From positions 186,001-250,000 of the forward strand of contig CAZCHE010000006.1 of NCBI GenBank assembly GCA_964498395.1: 64,000 bases of DNA, given 5' to 3'. The position numbers and the translations under genes were made by a program. Positions 1 to 7,536 of the stretch are shown here, one piece after another (positions within the stretch are counted from its first letter, which is position 1; each line of letters begins with the position of its first letter). Below the pieces are notes generated by a model that saw only the letters and a list, made by a program, of their open reading frames with translations, made no database searches and was not told where the DNA came from. The DNA comes from Parapedobacter sp964498395. GTDB taxonomy: Bacteria; Bacteroidota; Bacteroidia; Sphingobacteriales; Sphingobacteriaceae.

Positions 1-68
1 GGAAATCGCTGTGCATTTGGAACTAAGCCTCTTAAGGGTTATCTTTGTTGTAAACTAAGGAGTTGATT

Positions 69-365
69 ATGCGGTTGATTTTGGATAATGTAAGTAAGCG
101 CGACTACGAATGGCTGTTATCCATGGCTAAGGCACTCAATTTTAAGGTCATCACTGATGCTTCCGCCGAAAATATCACATTGGATAGTGTTGATGTATTA
201 TTAGACGAAGATGTATCCGATACGCCAACCACCGATTTCATGAAGTCATACGGGATAACAGATACTGATGTGACAGAAATTAAACAGCGGAAAGCCGACT
301 ATCAATCCGGCAAAGATAAGCCTATTGCTTGGAACACCATTAAAAAGCGTTACGGTCTTTTATGA
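69..365 (+). CDS. putative antitoxin of a ParE-type toxin-antitoxin pair
   Basis: Encodes 98 residues with no signal peptide or membrane segment. The start is the ATG at 69, behind AAGGAG at 57-62, a good ribosome binding site. The N-terminus (MRLILDNVSKRDYEWLLSMAK) predicts a short strand followed by a helix, the middle is acidic (LLDEDVSD), and the C-terminus is basic and polar. I do not recognise a named antitoxin family from the sequence. The role is inferred from size and from the ParE-like reading frame that begins at its stop codon. In such pairs the antitoxin binds and neutralises the toxin and usually represses the operon. It could instead be an unrelated small protein. Confidence 0.6.
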   Translation: MRLILDNVSKRDYEWLLSMAKALNFKVITDASAENITLDSVDVLLDEDVSDTPTTDFMKSYGITDTDVTEIKQRKADYQSGKDKPIAWNTIKKRYGLL

Positions 366-651
366 AATTGAGTTTTCGACAAAAGCATCGTTGGAGTTGG
401 ACGAAGCCTATGAATGGTATGAAGAACAATTAGCAGGATTAGGCTCCAAATTACTCAAGGAAGTCAACAGGTTCCTAGCGACAATAAGTAAAAATCCTAA
501 ACTATTCCAAGTTCGTTTCCCAGACGAAATACGAGCGGTGCCGCTGAAAGTATTTCCTTACTTAATTGTGTATTGGATAGATGAAGTAAACATGAAAGTT
601 ATCATTTTGTCTATCTTTCACGCCAAACGGCATCCTTCTGCAATTTTCTAA
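325..651 (+). CDS. ParE/RelE-superfamily toxin, start codon uncertain (possibly frameshifted)
   Basis: The frame reads FYEIEFSTKASLELDEAYEWYEE near its start and ends with a strand-rich FPYLIVYWIDEVNMKVIILSIFHAKRHP segment. That is the usual layout of ParE/plasmid-stabilisation toxins: helical hairpin, then beta sheet, with a conserved tail around HAKRHP. The only in-frame start is TTG at 325, deep inside the upstream gene. An ATG at 362 overlaps the upstream TGA (ATGA) exactly where translational coupling would put the start, but it is one base out of frame. One extra A in the AAA run at 364-366 would give MKIEFSTKAS. The toxin may therefore carry a one-base deletion or a sequencing error. 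Toxin target is unknown: DNA gyrase for ParE, mRNA for RelE. Confidence 0.7.
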   Translation: MLGTPLKSVTVFYEIEFSTKASLELDEAYEWYEEQLAGLGSKLLKEVNRFLATISKNPKLFQVRFPDEIRAVPLKVFPYLIVYWIDEVNMKVIILSIFHAKRHPSAIF

Positions 652-707
652 CTACCGTGGACTGGGGATGAACCAAAATTACTTCAAAAGCAGCGTATTT
701 CCGTATG

Positions 708-1220
708 TTAACCGTACCCAAACGCCCGTTTGTAGATCAGCTTGAACCAAGCGGTGTAGGCTTCAGGGTTGGATGCGACTTCGGCATCGATCTCGGCCAA
801 ACTTACCCAACGGGATTGGGCGACTTCTTCGGGATTGATAACCGGAGAGGCATCCGTGTAGCCAATAAACACATGATCTAACTCATGTTCGACCAAGCCA
901 TTGGCAAAGGGAGCATGGTATAGAAAGGTAAAGGCAAAGGTCAATGGGATTTCCATGCCCATTTCCTCTTGTAATCGGCGGTGAGCTGCCGCATGGGTTG
1001 ATTCACCCGGAGCCGGATGGCTACAACAGGTGTTTGTCCATAAGCCCCCACTATGATATTTATGCAGTGCCCGCTGTTGGAGCAACAATCGCCCTTCACG
1101 ATTAAAGATAAAAACACTGATGGCCCGATGCAACACCCCCTTTCGATGGGCTTCCAGTTTTTCCATGGTACCTATCGGCTCGTCCCGCTCATCTACCAAT
1201 ATCACGTTTTCTGTTCGCAC
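708..1220 (-). CDS. idi: isopentenyl-diphosphate delta-isomerase, type 1
   Basis: Interconverts isopentenyl and dimethylallyl diphosphate in the cytosolic isoprenoid pathway. Using the GTG at 1220 the product is 170 residues, the usual size for type 1 Idi. Family marks are visible: TNTCCSHP with the catalytic cysteine, the Nudix-like AAHRRLQEEMGME, and EHELDHVF with the catalytic and metal-binding glutamates. A longer frame starts at 1319, but the extra 33 residues (EDGRLEMEDRRPETGDGRRETGD) are only a translation of the simple repeat at 1240-1325, so GTG 1220, preceded by AAAAGGC, is preferred. It lies downstream of the conserved gene at 1328-2641 on the same strand, with the repeat between them. 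Confidence 0.93.
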   Translation of the reverse strand: MRTENVILVDERDEPIGTMEKLEAHRKGVLHRAISVFIFNREGRLLLQQRALHKYHSGGLWTNTCCSHPAPGESTHAAAHRRLQEEMGMEIPLTFAFTFLYHAPFANGLVEHELDHVFIGYTDASPVINPEEVAQSRWVSLAEIDAEVASNPEAYTAWFKLIYKRAFGYG

Positions 1221-1239
1221 GTTGCCTTTTGTGTTTTTG

Positions 1240-1325
1240 TGTTTCGGGTCTCCGGTCTCTCGTCTTCCGTCTCCGGTCTCCGGTCTCCGGTCTTCCATCT
1301 CCAGTCTCCCGTCTTCCATCTCCCA
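1240..1325. repeat. simple pyrimidine-rich repeat (TCTCCGGTC / TCTTCCGTC units)
   Basis: Tandem, imperfect 8-10-base units (TCTCCGGTC, TCTTCCGTC, TCTTCCATC, TCTCCAGTC) fill the space between two co-oriented genes. The other strand is the matching GA-rich run. A related purine-rich tract, with an inverted copy, lies at 4007-4148, so this looks like a low-complexity element that recurs in the intergenic regions of this genome. Confidence 0.75.
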
Positions 1326-1327
1326 GC

Positions 1328-2641
1328 TTAAACCGTCTTCACATGCCTTTCATCGTAATCCTCGATATCGATAATATAATTGTTTTGGACGAGGAAATCG
1401 AAAAGTGGCCGTGCCTCATCCGATACCGGCATATTTTGTGTCGTAATGATCTGGTTGTCCGCTTTGTTGAGGTAAGGATAAGCGTAGAGTTTAACGTTCT
1501 TGCTAAACAATCCGCTTACATAAGCCAACAGTTCGTTGGTGTAATCCCCTTTGCTGTACTGCTCCGAATTAAAGATATTCCGTAAGTTGGATATGTTGGT
1601 CGAGATGCCCACATTGCGTGGCTTAAACTGCGCCAGGTATTCGGCCAAATAGTGGTTACGGCTAAAATTGGTCACCAAGACATGGTTACCCGTACCGCAT
1701 AGGTATTCGGCCCGCTCCGCAAAGTATGTCAAATCATCGTTGCTGATATCGGGGTTCCGATCCAGCACATTACTCATGAGCACTTCGATCATCACGACCA
1801 GGTTATTGTCCTGGATGCCGAGGTTACGCTTAAACTGGTCTACCGCCAAGTTAAACAGGTCGAAGTTTGGGTTAGATTTCTGCCTGTACTTCGTCCGCAA
1901 AATCATGACATCCTTCTTATACAGGAAATCCTTGCTTTGATAAGCCGATCCTTCCGGATTGAATATGGCGGCCTTGGAAAAGCCCTTGGCAATGAGGTAG
2001 AGATTGATCAACCGTTCGTTGACATCTTTAAACACTGGCCCATTTACCTTCACCAAATCGATTTCCACAGAACCCGGCGAAAGGTTATCTGCCAACGATT
2101 CGATCATGGTCTGTATATCCTGTGTATAATAGTAGGCCGCGAAAACGAGATTCACACCCAAGATGCCTAATACTTTTTGCTGCAGGAGATTATCGCTGTC
2201 CAGCATCCGCACATGGAAGATAATATCATTGGGGGCACTGTCTACCTCGTGCTGGAAGCGAATGCCGATCCAGCCATGAGGCTCATTGGTCTTGTTGAAA
2301 TTGAGGGCAGCAACGGTATTGGCAAAGGCAAATAGCTTTTTATTTCGGTACTTCTCACCCGTCAACCGTTCGGTTAACAGGCCATACTCGTGTTCAAGCA
2401 TCTTGCGTAGCCGCGAACGGCTTACGTAGCGACCGGAATGTTCTGCACCATAAATGGCATCACTGAACGTCATGTCATAAGCTGACATGGTTTTGGCAAT
2501 GGTGCCTGAAGCTGCACCGGCGTTGAAAAAATTGCGTGCTACTTCCTGCCCCGCTCCGATCTCTGCAAACGTGCCGTAGATTTCTTCATTCAGGTTGATG
2601 CGTAGCGCTTTTCGTTTAGATTCAAAGATTTCCCTTGCCAT
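1328..2641 (-). CDS. conserved cytosolic protein of unknown function (437 aa)
   Basis: I do not recognise a named domain. The product has no signal peptide or membrane helix, begins MAREIFESKRKALRINLNEE, and is a mixed alpha/beta protein with stretches such as ALNFNKTNEPHGWIGIRFQ, VVMIEVLMSNVLDRNP and GNHVLVTNFSRNHYLAEYL. It is evenly GC-rich like its neighbours and looks like a core gene. A perfect TATCTTTG promoter box on the minus strand ends only four bases before the ATG (TATCTTTG-CGCC-ATG), which supports this start and predicts a leaderless transcript. It may be co-transcribed with idi, 107 bases downstream. Some databases may carry misleading labels for such proteins, so no function is assigned. 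Confidence 0.85.
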   Translation of the reverse strand: MAREIFESKRKALRINLNEEIYGTFAEIGAGQEVARNFFNAGAASGTIAKTMSAYDMTFSDAIYGAEHSGRYVSRSRLRKMLEHEYGLLTERLTGEKYRNKKLFAFANTVAALNFNKTNEPHGWIGIRFQHEVDSAPNDIIFHVRMLDSDNLLQQKVLGILGVNLVFAAYYYTQDIQTMIESLADNLSPGSVEIDLVKVNGPVFKDVNERLINLYLIAKGFSKAAIFNPEGSAYQSKDFLYKKDVMILRTKYRQKSNPNFDLFNLAVDQFKRNLGIQDNNLVVMIEVLMSNVLDRNPDISNDDLTYFAERAEYLCGTGNHVLVTNFSRNHYLAEYLAQFKPRNVGISTNISNLRNIFNSEQYSKGDYTNELLAYVSGLFSKNVKLYAYPYLNKADNQIITTQNMPVSDEARPLFDFLVQNNYIIDIEDYDERHVKTV

Positions 2642-2645
2642 GGCG

Positions 2646-2653
2646 CAAAGATA
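2646..2653 (-). promoter_or_regulatory. TAnnTTTG promoter -7 box
   Basis: TATCTTTG on the minus strand matches the Bacteroidota primary sigma factor -7 consensus. It ends four bases before the ATG at 2641. Confidence 0.6.
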
Positions 2654-2793
2654 GCGATTGATTGACGATTGTCGATTATTGATATCATAATATGTTTTTT
2701 ATAACGCATCAATGAACCCTCCTATGTCGGGTTTTTAGATTTACGATTTATGAATTTGAGCGTTTAGTTTTCTATTTTTGATTTTTAACTTTT

Positions 2794-2801
2794 TACTTTT
2801 G
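2794..2801 (+). promoter_or_regulatory. TAnnTTTG promoter -7 box of kbl
   Basis: TACTTTTG followed by CACC and then the kbl ATG at 2806. The predicted transcription start falls on or next to the start codon. Confidence 0.6.
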
Positions 2802-2805
2802 CACC

Positions 2806-3993
2806 ATGTACAAAACCCTCCAACCCGTGCTGCAACAGGAATTGCAAGCGATTAAAGATGCCGGACTTTATAAAAACGAACGCGTCATCATAACACCCCA
2901 AGGGGCCGATATCAAAGTTCAAAGCGGAGAAGAAGTGATCAACTTTTGCGCCAATAATTACTTGGGGTTATCGTCAAACGCCAAGGTTATCGACGCGGCC
3001 AAGCGGGCCATCGACACGCATGGGTATGGCATGTCGTCCGTACGCTTCATCTGCGGCACGCAAGACATTCACAAAACCTTGGAGGCTAAACTGTCGGAAT
3101 TTCTTGGCACAGAAGACACCATCCTCTATGCTGCGGCATTTGACGCCAATGGCGGGGTATTCGAGCCGCTGTTTGGCGCCGAAGACGCCATTATCTCCGA
3201 CGAATTGAACCACGCATCCATCATCGACGGCGTAAGGCTTTGCAAGGCCCAACGCTTCCGCTATAAAAATTGCGACATGGCCGACTTGGAGGAACAGCTC
3301 AAGGCCGCGCAGGGTGCCCGACACCGCATCATCGTGACCGATGGGGCGTTCTCGATGGACGGCAGTGTGGCCCCACTGGATAAAATCTGCGATTTGGCGG
3401 ATCAATACGAAGCCCTCGTCATGATTGACGAATCGCACTGTACGGGTTTCATCGGCAAAACCGGCCGGGGTACACACGAACTGCATGGCGTCATGGATCG
3501 CATCGATATTATCACCGGCACTTTGGGTAAAGCACTGGGAGGTGCCTCCGGCGGATTTACCTCCGGACGCAAAGAAATCATCGACATGCTTCGCCAACGT
3601 TCACGCCCTTACCTATTCTCAAATACCCTAGCTCCCGCCATTGCAGGCGCTTCCATCGCGGTATTGGATATGCTCAGCGAAACCACCGAATTGCGTGACA
3701 AGCTGGAATACAACACCCAATATTTCCGCGAAAAGATGACCGCGGCAGGTTTCGACATCAAACCCGGTGTACATCCCATCGTGCCCGTCATGTTATACGA
3801 AGCCCCGTTGGCACAGGAATTCGCAGCCAAGATGCTGGAAGAGGGCATTTATGTGATTGGTTTCTACTATCCGGTCGTACCCAAGGGCAAGGCGCGTATC
3901 CGCGTGCAACTGTCAGCCGCACACGAACAGCACCACCTCGATAAGGCCATCGCTGCATTTACCAAGGTGGGTAAAGAGTTGGGGGTGATTTGA
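2806..3993 (+). CDS. kbl: glycine C-acetyltransferase (2-amino-3-ketobutyrate CoA ligase)
   Basis: A PLP-dependent alpha-oxoamine synthase of 395 residues, the normal length for Kbl. It splits 2-amino-3-ketobutyrate with CoA into glycine and acetyl-CoA, the second step of threonine breakdown after threonine dehydrogenase. The PLP-binding lysine is K242 in GTLGKALGG. D208 and H211 in MIDESHCTG contact the cofactor, and CANNYLGLSS (48-57) is the typical N-terminal family block. It stands alone: no threonine dehydrogenase gene is in the window. Close relatives (serine palmitoyltransferase, BioF, HemA) share the fold, but the N-terminus (LQPVLQQELQAIKDAGLYKNER) fits Kbl best. Confidence 0.92.
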   Translation: MYKTLQPVLQQELQAIKDAGLYKNERVIITPQGADIKVQSGEEVINFCANNYLGLSSNAKVIDAAKRAIDTHGYGMSSVRFICGTQDIHKTLEAKLSEFLGTEDTILYAAAFDANGGVFEPLFGAEDAIISDELNHASIIDGVRLCKAQRFRYKNCDMADLEEQLKAAQGARHRIIVTDGAFSMDGSVAPLDKICDLADQYEALVMIDESHCTGFIGKTGRGTHELHGVMDRIDIITGTLGKALGGASGGFTSGRKEIIDMLRQRSRPYLFSNTLAPAIAGASIAVLDMLSETTELRDKLEYNTQYFREKMTAAGFDIKPGVHPIVPVMLYEAPLAQEFAAKMLEEGIYVIGFYYPVVPKGKARIRVQLSAAHEQHHLDKAIAAFTKVGKELGVI

Positions 3994-4006
3994 AGGGTAG
4001 AATAAA

Positions 4007-4067
4007 GAGGCAAGAAACGAGAGAATAGAAGCAAGAAACAAGAGAATAGAAGCAAGAAACAAGAAAC
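4007..4067. repeat. 21-bp purine-rich tandem repeat (about 3 copies) with inverted relative at 4113-4148
   Basis: Units GAGGCAAGAAACGAGAGAATA (4007-4027), a near-identical copy at 4028-4048, and a partial third copy from 4049. About 50 bases further on, 4113-4148 carries the same words on the opposite strand (CTTGATTCTCAGGTCTTGCTTCTTGATTC), so the transcript downstream of kbl could fold back on itself. No gene overlaps it. Confidence 0.8.
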
Positions 4068-4181
4068 AGGAGGGTAAAAGCAAGGGTTAGGATTGGTACA
4101 GTGCTTACGATGTCTTGATTCTCAGGTCTTGCTTCTTGATTCCCAGATTTTGCATCTTTTCATAAACCCATATATTATTCG

Positions 4182-4189
4182 TACCTTTG
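4182..4189 (+). promoter_or_regulatory. TAnnTTTG promoter -7 box of typA
   Basis: TACCTTTG, 34 bases before the typA ATG at 4224. Confidence 0.55.
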
Positions 4190-4223
4190 CGCCCTCAAAT
4201 TTTATAAAAACAACTTTGCTGGG

Positions 4224-6029
4224 ATGCAGAAAATCAGAAATATAGCGATCATCGCTCACGTAGACCACGGTAAGACCACACTGGTAGACAAAATCCTCCA
4301 TTTCACTAACCTCTTCCGCGAGAATGAGCAAACGGGTGAATTGATACTGGACAACAACGACCTGGAACGTGAGCGCGGCATCACGATCGTCTCCAAAAAC
4401 GTATCGGTAAAATACCAAGATGTAAAAATCAACATCATCGATACACCGGGCCACGCCGACTTCGGCGGTGAAGTAGAGCGGGTATTGAAAATGGCCGACG
4501 GGGTTATCCTATTGGTGGATGCCTTTGAAGGACCCATGCCCCAAACTCGATTCGTCACCCAAAAAGCGCTCGCGCTAGGCCTTAAACCCATCGTGGTGGT
4601 CAATAAGGTCGACAAGGAAAACTGTCGCCCCGATGAGGTATACGAAGCTGTATTCGAATTGTTTTTCAACCTCGATGCAACCGAAGAGCAATTAGACTTC
4701 CCCGTATTGTACGGTTCATCCAAGCAAGGGTGGATGTCTACCGATTGGAAACAGCCCACCGAAGATTTTACGGCATTGCTTGAAGCCATCCTCGAACACA
4801 TCCCGGCAGCGCCTTATAACGAGGGAACCTTGCAAATGCAGGTCACTTCATTGGACTATTCCTCATTCGTCGGCCGGATAGCCATTGGCCGCGTCGCACG
4901 AGGCACCATCAAGGAAAACCAACCCGTATCCCTGGTAAAAAGGGATGGCAAAATCGTCAAATCCCGGGTGAAGGAACTGCATACCTTTGAGGGCTTGGGC
5001 CGCGTGAAAGTACAAGAAGTGAAAGCCGGGGATATCTGTGCCGTAGTGGGTATAGAGGGGTTTGATATTGGCGATACCATTGCCGACTTCGAAAAGCCCG
5101 AACAACTGGAGGTCATCAAAATCGATGAGCCTACCATGAACATGCTCTTCACCATCAACAACTCCCCGTTCTTTGGCAAAGAGGGTAAATTCGTGACCTC
5201 GCGCCACCTGCATGACCGCCTGCACAAGGAAATGGAGAAAAACCTCGCACTTAAGGTCGTGCCGACCGACTCTCCGGACTCCTTTTTGGTATATGGCCGT
5301 GGGATCCTCCACTTGTCCGTATTAATCGAAACCATGCGCCGCGAAGGGTATGAGCTACAGGTCGGGCAGCCACAGGTTATCGTCAAAGAAATAGACGGCG
5401 TGAAATGCGAACCCATCGAAACCTTGGTCGTGGATGTTCCTGCCGAAGTATCGGGTAAGGTCATCGAATTGGTTACCCAGCGAAAAGGCGAATTGCTGAT
5501 CATGGAAACCAAGGGCGATATGCAACACCTTGAGTTTGACATCCCCTCACGGGGTATCATTGGCCTGCGCAACAATGTGCTCACCGCGACAGCGGGCGAA
5601 GCCGTAATGGCACACCGTTTTAAAGCATACGAGCCTTGGAAAGGAACCATCCCCGGTCGCTTGGCCGGTGTATTGGTATCCATGGAAAAAGGACAGACAA
5701 CCGCATATTCCATTGATAAGCTGCAGGATCGCGGGCGTTTCTTCGTGGAACCGGGGGTAGACATCTACGAAGGACAAATCGTGGGTGAACATATCCGTGA
5801 TAACGACCTGGTGGTCAACCTCGTGAAAGGAAAGCAACTCACTAACATGCGTGCTTCTGGGAGTGATGATAACACGCGCATTGCGCCGGCTATCAAATTC
5901 TCACTGGAGGAGTCCATGGAATACATCCAAGCGGACGAATACATCGAAGTGACCCCCAAGAATACCAGGCTCCGCAAGATTTACCTGACGGAAAACGAGC
6001 GTAAGGTGAATGCGAAGAAATTCCAATAG
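4224..6029 (+). CDS. typA: ribosome-associated translational GTPase TypA/BipA
   Basis: A 601-residue translational GTPase of the EF-G family that acts on 70S or 50S particles, with a role in ribosome assembly and stress responses. The G motifs are intact: AHVDHGKTT (G1, residues 11-19), RGITI (G2), DTPGH (G3) and NKVDK (G4). The C-terminal half has the BipA-specific layout, including SRGIIGLRN and the tail EYIEVTPKNTRLRK. It has its own promoter at 4182 and converges on susD, with only three bases between the two stop codons. Confidence 0.96.
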   Translation: MQKIRNIAIIAHVDHGKTTLVDKILHFTNLFRENEQTGELILDNNDLERERGITIVSKNVSVKYQDVKINIIDTPGHADFGGEVERVLKMADGVILLVDAFEGPMPQTRFVTQKALALGLKPIVVVNKVDKENCRPDEVYEAVFELFFNLDATEEQLDFPVLYGSSKQGWMSTDWKQPTEDFTALLEAILEHIPAAPYNEGTLQMQVTSLDYSSFVGRIAIGRVARGTIKENQPVSLVKRDGKIVKSRVKELHTFEGLGRVKVQEVKAGDICAVVGIEGFDIGDTIADFEKPEQLEVIKIDEPTMNMLFTINNSPFFGKEGKFVTSRHLHDRLHKEMEKNLALKVVPTDSPDSFLVYGRGILHLSVLIETMRREGYELQVGQPQVIVKEIDGVKCEPIETLVVDVPAEVSGKVIELVTQRKGELLIMETKGDMQHLEFDIPSRGIIGLRNNVLTATAGEAVMAHRFKAYEPWKGTIPGRLAGVLVSMEKGQTTAYSIDKLQDRGRFFVEPGVDIYEGQIVGEHIRDNDLVVNLVKGKQLTNMRASGSDDNTRIAPAIKFSLEESMEYIQADEYIEVTPKNTRLRKIYLTENERKVNAKKFQ

Positions 6030-6032
6030 GGG

Positions 6033-7523
6033 CTAATACCCCGGGTTTTGCTCCATTACTGGGTTGTTGCGCATCTCGCTTTCAGGAATCGGCATCAGGA
6101 GGTAGTGCGCATCAAATCGTAGCGAACCTCCTCCCTCTTCCGGTCTTGCGAGAAAAGCGTCCATGATGTTCGCGGCCCTTTCCGGCCCTTGGCGTACGAT
6201 ATCGAACCATCGGAGTGCTTCGCAGGCAAATTCCAGCCGTCGCTCCGCAAAGAGTGCTTCACGAAAGGCCTCTTGGTCAGGTACGTCTGCAGGCTGCAGG
6301 CTGTCCACTCCGGCGCGGGTGCGTACCGTGTTCAACAATGCGAAGGCCTCCCCGTTAGGTACGTATCCCAATTCATTCAGCACTTCTGCATACATCAGCT
6401 GCACATCTGTGATGCGAACGATGGAGAAATTAACGTCGTTATCCACGTTGTTCAGCGGCACGGTTCCATGGGCATGTTTGATAAAAAGTAGCGTCAAACT
6501 GTCTACCACATTATTGTTGCTGGTATATCCCTTTTGTACGGTGACATTGCGGCGAACATCGTCTTCTTCATAGGCTTCATAGAGATCGTTGGAGACGGCA
6601 ATCCAAGTGGATCGCCCCCCTTGCGGAAATAAGTCGGAGCGCAGATTTTCAGGAACGAGTGAATACACAAGCGGATTGCCTTGGTTGACCAACCCTGCGG
6701 TATATTGGATCTGGAAGACGTGTTCCGATCCGTTATCGCGCGTGTTCAGAAAGCAGTCACCAAAATGCTCATAAGGACTCAACCCCTCGTAGGCGAGGAT
6801 TTCCTCGAGCAGAGGTTTAGCATTTTCATAGTTTCCCGTATACAGGTGCAGGCGAGCGAGGATCGCTTTTGCGGCATATCGCGTGGCCCGACCCAGGTTA
6901 TCGCCACCCTGGCTTTCAGGTAGGGCGTCAGCACCAGCCTCCAGGTCAGCGATGGCAAAAGAAAAGGTCTCCTCCTGCGTACTCCGCCGTACCGTCACGA
7001 TTTCTTCTGCACTCATCACCCGGTCGATTAACGGCATACCACCGAAGATCCAACCCAGCTGGAAATAGCAATACCCACGGACGAACCGTGTTTCGCCCTT
7101 CATGATGGTCCGTACATCCTCATTCGGGAATTCACCGGCGTCGATCTGATCCAGGATATTATTCGTTCGGTTGATGACGTTCCAGTAGGCCGACCATACC
7201 CCCAAGATGCGGTCATCGCCAGCCGTGAAGCCAAATCGAGCTACAGGATTATTGGTGGTGTTCTGTAGGGTATTGACATTGTCGCTGAGGCTTTCCATCA
7301 TCATGGGGTAGTCGAAGCCGTGTACAGCACGCAGCCCGCCATAAGCACCGAAGAGCGCCTGGCGGAAGTCGCTAACCGTCTTATAGAAATCCATGGTGTT
7401 GTAGGACGACTCAGGCGTGATGACCAGGTCTTTATTGCAGCCTCCGGAAAAAAGCAGGAGTAAACCGCTTATCATCGACAGCAAACCAATCGTTTTTATT
7501 TTCCGCGTGTTTTTCATATCCAT
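6033..7523 (-). CDS. SusD/RagB-family nutrient-binding outer-membrane lipoprotein
   Basis: A 496-residue lipoprotein: signal peptide to LLLLFSGGC, with the lipidated cysteine followed by NKDL. The TPR-rich SusD fold is indicated by the N-terminal block SYNTMDFYKTVSDFRQALFGAYGGLR, the middle block YCYFQLGWIFGGMPLIDR, and the C-terminal FAERRLEFACEALRWFDIVR. It sits as a lid on the SusC channel and binds substrate at the cell surface. It starts 13 bases after the susC-like stop, so the two are an operon. No glycoside hydrolase, sulfatase or anti-sigma gene is adjacent, so the substrate (glycan, peptide or other) cannot be predicted. An alternative start ATG lies two codons in. Confidence 0.95.
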   Translation of the reverse strand: MDMKNTRKIKTIGLLSMISGLLLLFSGGCNKDLVITPESSYNTMDFYKTVSDFRQALFGAYGGLRAVHGFDYPMMMESLSDNVNTLQNTTNNPVARFGFTAGDDRILGVWSAYWNVINRTNNILDQIDAGEFPNEDVRTIMKGETRFVRGYCYFQLGWIFGGMPLIDRVMSAEEIVTVRRSTQEETFSFAIADLEAGADALPESQGGDNLGRATRYAAKAILARLHLYTGNYENAKPLLEEILAYEGLSPYEHFGDCFLNTRDNGSEHVFQIQYTAGLVNQGNPLVYSLVPENLRSDLFPQGGRSTWIAVSNDLYEAYEEDDVRRNVTVQKGYTSNNNVVDSLTLLFIKHAHGTVPLNNVDNDVNFSIVRITDVQLMYAEVLNELGYVPNGEAFALLNTVRTRAGVDSLQPADVPDQEAFREALFAERRLEFACEALRWFDIVRQGPERAANIMDAFLARPEEGGGSLRFDAHYLLMPIPESEMRNNPVMEQNPGY

Positions 7524-7536
7524 TCAGCGTTGCCAA

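Noticed and set aside
2974..3597. Minus-strand open frame (207 aa) inside kbl
   Set aside because: It lies wholly within a well-supported kbl and has no recognisable motif.
4856..5764. Long open frame (302 aa) on the minus strand inside typA
   Set aside because: It is a shadow of typA: serine/threonine/arginine-rich, no domain, and typA is clearly coding.
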